64,000 nt of DNA. Origin: Amaurobius ferox (lineage: Eukaryota; Arthropoda; Arachnida; Araneae; Amaurobiidae). A model generated the notes under the pieces. The model searched no databases. It was not told where the DNA came from and saw nothing but the letters and a program-made list of their open reading frames with translations. Location of the stretch: positions 74,793,180-74,857,179 of the forward strand of contig OX578152.1 in NCBI GenBank assembly GCA_951213105.1, given 5' to 3'. Of this stretch, positions 60,168 to 64,000 are shown in pieces (position 1 is the first letter of the stretch; every line of letters begins with the position of its first letter). A program made the translations under genes and the position numbers.

Positions 60168-61956
60168 TCTATATATATAAAGAAGAAAAGTATGTATGTA
60201 TGTATCCACCATAACTGGAGAACGGCTGAACCGAATTTGATGAAATTTGGTGGGTAGTCTAGAAATCGCTCCACTTAAAACATAGGCTATGTTTCGAGTT
60301 TCTACCACCAGTGGTTACCTGTATCAGTGAAAAACGATACTTTTGTTTGTCTTATCATCACGGGAGAACGGCTGAAACGAATTTAATAAAATTTGGTGGG
60401 TAGCTTTAAAATAGCCCTCCATAAATTTAATCCAAGTTTTGAGTTTCTAAAATTTGGGGTTGTCGAGATATTGATGGAAAACAAAACTTTTTCCTAGGGG
60501 TTCTACTCTCTAACTCCTTGATTACCAACCAACAAGATTGGAAATAACTGGTTTAAAACGTGAAAATATATCACAATACTGTAATAATTAATTATATTTG
60601 AAAATTTAAAACTTCATCGAAAAAAACGAACTTGATTCAAATGACGTCATCGAAATATAAATCGTCTGGCTCACTGTGTAAAAGAAGTAAATATCTCATT
60701 CATACATTTTTATTCCATTCATCACAGTACTACAACAGTTTATTCTACTTAAAAACTTAAAACCATGGAGGCCAAAGTAATTTAACTCTACGCATAAAAC
60801 TTTATCGAAAAAGTCTGCCATTAAATAGTCTGCTTCTCTATGTAAAATCAAAGGATGTTTCATTCATATCACCTATATTGCAGATTCCTGAGCAAAATAA
60901 TTTTGTTTTAAAGAAATTCAGCAATTCTTATACAACTCATCTTACAGCCTAATCAGTTTACATTCTCCATATGTAAAAATTAGGTTTCGTTGTAGAAATA
61001 ATCAAAGTTTGATGATCATTTAAACTCAAATATATTGTAATTGTGTTGTTTCAGAATACAGATGCACAGAAAGTAAGTAAAAACGGACGGATACAACACT
61101 AAATTTAAATTAAAAAGAACTTTAAAAATCACGATTTTGACACAATATGGATAATATTGATCATTTAAACTCAAATTTATTGTAATTGTGATGTTTCAGA
61201 ATACAGATACACAGATATTTAGCAAAATAAAGGGATTTTAGGACGGATGCGACACTAAATATGAATTAAAAATTACTTTAAAAATCACGATTTTGACACA
61301 AGATGGAAGCCATATTTCATTTTGAAGTGGGTCACAGGATCTCTTCATATAAAGGGTTTAATTGTTATTTTAATTGTTATTTAAAGAAATTACTGAATAT
61401 ATTTTGCTGAACATTTTTTTATATATTTTATGGGATAATTTGAATATTTCCCAAAACTTTCGAAGCCATTTGTGAATTTTAAATTCGCTTAAAAATGTTT
61501 GAAAAATGAGGTCCCATAAGGTTCATATATTTCACTTTTTCAACCCGGGTTCAAATAAATTGGGTGATATTATTAATTTACATTCCCATAGGTCCCACGG
61601 ACCGTCTGAACAACGTGCTAAAATTTTATTTTGATAAAGACATTTGTACAGCAGTTATAGTGCTAACGGACAGACAGACAGACAGACAGAATGAACAAAG
61701 TCATAAACACTTTACAACTATGTTGTAAAGTGTTAAAAATGGTTATTTAATTATCAGCATTTTATAAGGAAGATTCTTACTTATGTAGCTATGACTTATA
61801 TAATGCAATGATATTTTTTCTTACACAATGCAATGAATTTATTTCTTTCACAGTAAAAAAACAATGTATAAGATTCACGATCCTATATGTTCCGGTGTAA
61901 CTTTTATCACAGTTTTGCATGGTAAACCCCAAGCAACGTCGGGTACTAGCTGCTAG
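60168..61956 (+). mobile_element. Nonautonomous Helitron with nested repeats
   Basis: The 5' end is A|TCTATATATATAAAGAAG, starting with TC after an A. Next comes a Helitron-type segment, GGAGAACGGCTGAACCGAAT TTGATGAAATTTGGTGGG, which is partly repeated at 60362-60405. The 3' end is GCAACGTCGGGTACTAGCTG CTAG followed by T. TC...CTAG ends inserted between A and T are the Helitron hallmarks. Inside lie repeat E (about 60545-61740, with (ACAG)n and a terminal hairpin) and a fragment resembling the family A start (61785-61890). No Rep/helicase coding sequence is present. Confidence 0.85.
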
Positions 61957-62244
61957 TATCAACTAAATAAGAGTAGTTGCTACCAAGCACATTGTGAGTT
62001 CTAGACTTTTGTTTAATATAATGGTTCTAGCGTCTCAGGACATACGCTATAAATAAAAAAAAGTACTTTCGAATGGGAAAACTTTATAGATTAACCCTTT
62101 TAAATTGCTGTGCAATCCATACTACTTTGTACAATAAATATATATTAAGGTATAATTTATATATTGATGCAATAAAATTTTAGTGTTTTTCTTTTTAAAA
62201 ATAGCATGATCGCATTTTTTTTATATTTATTCATTAATACATAC
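61957..62244. other. Unassigned sequence
   Basis: Nothing recognised. Confidence 0.5.
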
Positions 62245-62435
<191 letters not shown>

Positions 62436-63326
62436 AGTTGATCTTTTTTGAATAATTGTACTGGTTATCTGTTAAGTCTTAAATTAAGTGGACGAAACTA
62501 TCAAAGTTATGTTGGAATTAAAGAGTTATTGTCTTTGTTACGTAACATTTGTATTATTGTAATATGGGCAAAACATTTTCTCCAAAAAATACTGGTTTAT
62601 ATCGAAACTATATTAAACATATCTTAAATGTCACTTTAGAAACATTTTCAAAGCCATATACGTTTGAAATATATATATATATATATTTTATAATGTGATT
62701 AGTATAAATGGCAAATGTATAATGTGATTAGTATAAATGGCAACAAACTAGTAACTTTTCTTGGTTGCGTATATAAATGTTAGTTTCTAAGCTCGATTTA
62801 ATACTCAATTGAATGGATTTGTTAAAAATATAATTTTCTTGACGATTTTTATTTTTTAAGCTCTAAAACTGCCACCTACTGGAAACATTTAGAACCCTTA
62901 AGAAATAACTTTACAAAATTTTATGTGTATATACATTATGCTAAAAATGAACTAGCAAAACATTTTTTGTAATTTTACCGATAAAAACTCGAAATATTCT
63001 AAATGTAAAATTTTCATAGAAAGCAACTATAAGTATAATACTATACAATAGTTGTGACTATAACTATTAAAACTACGTAAAACATGGTCAGACTCGGAAC
63101 ATTGTTGGTAGAACAATCAATGTGGAAAGTGATAGTTTGAAGCATTCTGTGCATGTAACTGATATTAAAACATTATATTGTAACATAAATAAGTTAAATG
63201 CATCCAATTCATCGGCGTTACTAAACTGTTTCACCCCCACACACACACACACACACACATATAAATTTTTAAGCAATAAAAAATGATTAAAAAATGCTTT
63301 AAAAGAACTCGTAAACAAAATTTCAA
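62436..63326. other. AT-rich sequence with microsatellites
   Basis: Short (TA)n at 62670-62688, a duplicated AATGTGATTAGTATAAATGG C at 62692 and 62720, and (CA)n at 63236-63260. No gene. Confidence 0.6.
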
Positions 63327-63538
63327 GGGTCGAAACAGCCTAGTGGTTAATGCAGAAGGACCACAGAGTTAAATCTGTAGGTCCGAAAGTCCATCAAAGA
63401 AGTGAGGGATTAGGATAATAATAATCCATTCTCTATGGTTACTACCCCCAATGGACCCCGGTATAATTCAGGTAGCACTGCGTCGACTGTACAAATACTT
63501 ATCATACGCTTTCGGGTAAGTCGGACGATATGGATAGG
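63327..63538 (+). repeat. tRNA-type SINE, C7-like, degraded
   Basis: GGGTCGAAACAGCCTAGTGG holds the A-box part. A B box is not recognisable, although the copy has no 5S head; the leader is shortened. The body matches C7 (GTCCGAAAGTCCATC, GAAGTGAGGGATTAGGA), ending in CGGGTAAGTCGGACGATATG. Confidence 0.75.
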
Positions 63539-63670
63539 AAAAAATTTTCATGAAATAATCATTTTCTTCTGATATTGGTTATGCAAGTTAAATATTTATC
63601 TTCAAGATATTAAATAAGAATGTATGAGAAAGTCGAGGGGGTTATTTTACTGAGAATGTTATCCTTTTCA

Positions 63671-63779
63671 GGAGCTCATATAGAAAAACTTGCATAGAAA
63701 ATGTCCTCCATCACAATCCTTTTGTTCGTTGTCGCCTCTTTGGCAATAGCTGTGTGTTCACCCATAGATCCAAACGAAG
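63671..63779 (+). CDS. First coding exon of a secreted protein (coding from 63701)
   Basis: The ATG at 63701 opens MSSITILLFVVASLAIAVCS PIDPNE, followed by a GAAG|GTAAGT donor (63779/63780). Residues 4-18 form a hydrophobic core with a small-residue end (AVCS), a typical signal peptide with probable cleavage around residue 19-20. The exon ends in phase 1, directly after the signal peptide, a common layout in arthropod secreted proteins (for example cysteine-rich peptides, protease inhibitors and cuticular proteins). The upstream ATCCTTTTCAG at 63660-63670 is a good acceptor, so a 5' UTR exon probably precedes it. The mature part lies beyond the window, so the family cannot be named. Confidence 0.75.
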
Positions 63780-64000
63780 GTAAGTGATAAAATTATAATA
63801 ATATCCATATTCGTTATAAATGAACTATAACATTCTTGAAATTGTATTTTTATAACTTTAAATTTAAATCTCGTAAATGACGTTCAAGAATTTTATCTTA
63901 TTATGCTATATTCTGTACTTGTAGCTTTATTGGTGGTTTCTTTCAATAAAACAGCTTTATTAGTAAATTGTTTTTCAGCAATATATTGTATATTTTTGGT
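63780..64000 (+). other. First coding intron of the secreted-protein gene
   Basis: It begins GTAAGTGATAAAATT. It is AT-rich to the window end with no further exon recognised; TTGTTTTTCAG at 63969-63979 could be an acceptor, but the frame after it could not be tested in the 21 bases left. Confidence 0.5.

Overview
This window is eukaryotic, AT-rich and dominated by repeats. The tRNA- and 5S-rRNA-derived SINEs, the mariner, hAT and Helitron-type elements and the long introns all suggest an arthropod, most plausibly an arachnid such as a spider. The 5S-like SINE heads and the repeat style support this, but no diagnostic single-copy marker settles the species. No complete uninterrupted gene is present.

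One real host gene crosses most of the window on the minus strand: an RGK-family small GTPase (Rad/Gem/Rem/Kir). Three exons can be read: 49416-49822 (N-terminal Ser/Arg-rich extension), 36974-37335 (end of the extension plus the P-loop) and 15914-16005 (switch region with the RGK-type FLDDP in place of DTAG). Exon phases 2, 1 and 0 fit together and every junction has GT/AG ends. The introns are about 12.1 kb and 21.0 kb. The remaining exons, encoding the rest of the G domain and the C-terminus, were not found and probably lie left of base 1. At the right edge (63671-63779, plus strand) is the first coding exon of an unrelated secreted protein: a signal peptide followed at once by a phase-1 intron.

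Everything else is transposon-derived or unassigned AT-rich DNA. 1-3444: a decayed hAT transposase gene, split by a ~940-bp Helentron-like element (called family A here). 4000-12250: family B repeats, a decayed mariner with a SINE inside it, and two family A copies. 12600-15250: a MITE-like repeat with a 5S-headed SINE inserted, then another SINE. 16600-26460: a dense cluster of family A copies, some nested or head to head, and a Helitron-related segment. 27000-28575: a pogo-like TIR element, then a GTCAC-rich MITE sitting inside a hAT terminus. 29890-36935: a diverged duplicate of 24380-25010, more SINEs, two family A copies and a CTATAGTTCAAT minisatellite. 39000-47520: Tc1 fragment, MITEs and two 5S-headed SINEs. 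53400-63540: microsatellites, SINEs, an expanded family A copy, a 352-bp tandem repeat built of palindromes, and a Helitron with both termini.

The most notable pattern concerns the SINE family. Copies with a 5S rRNA head (four of four) have all lost the tRNA B box. Copies with no 5S head and an intact tRNA region (six of six, including a related subfamily copy) keep it. This fits a swap of internal RNA polymerase III promoter.
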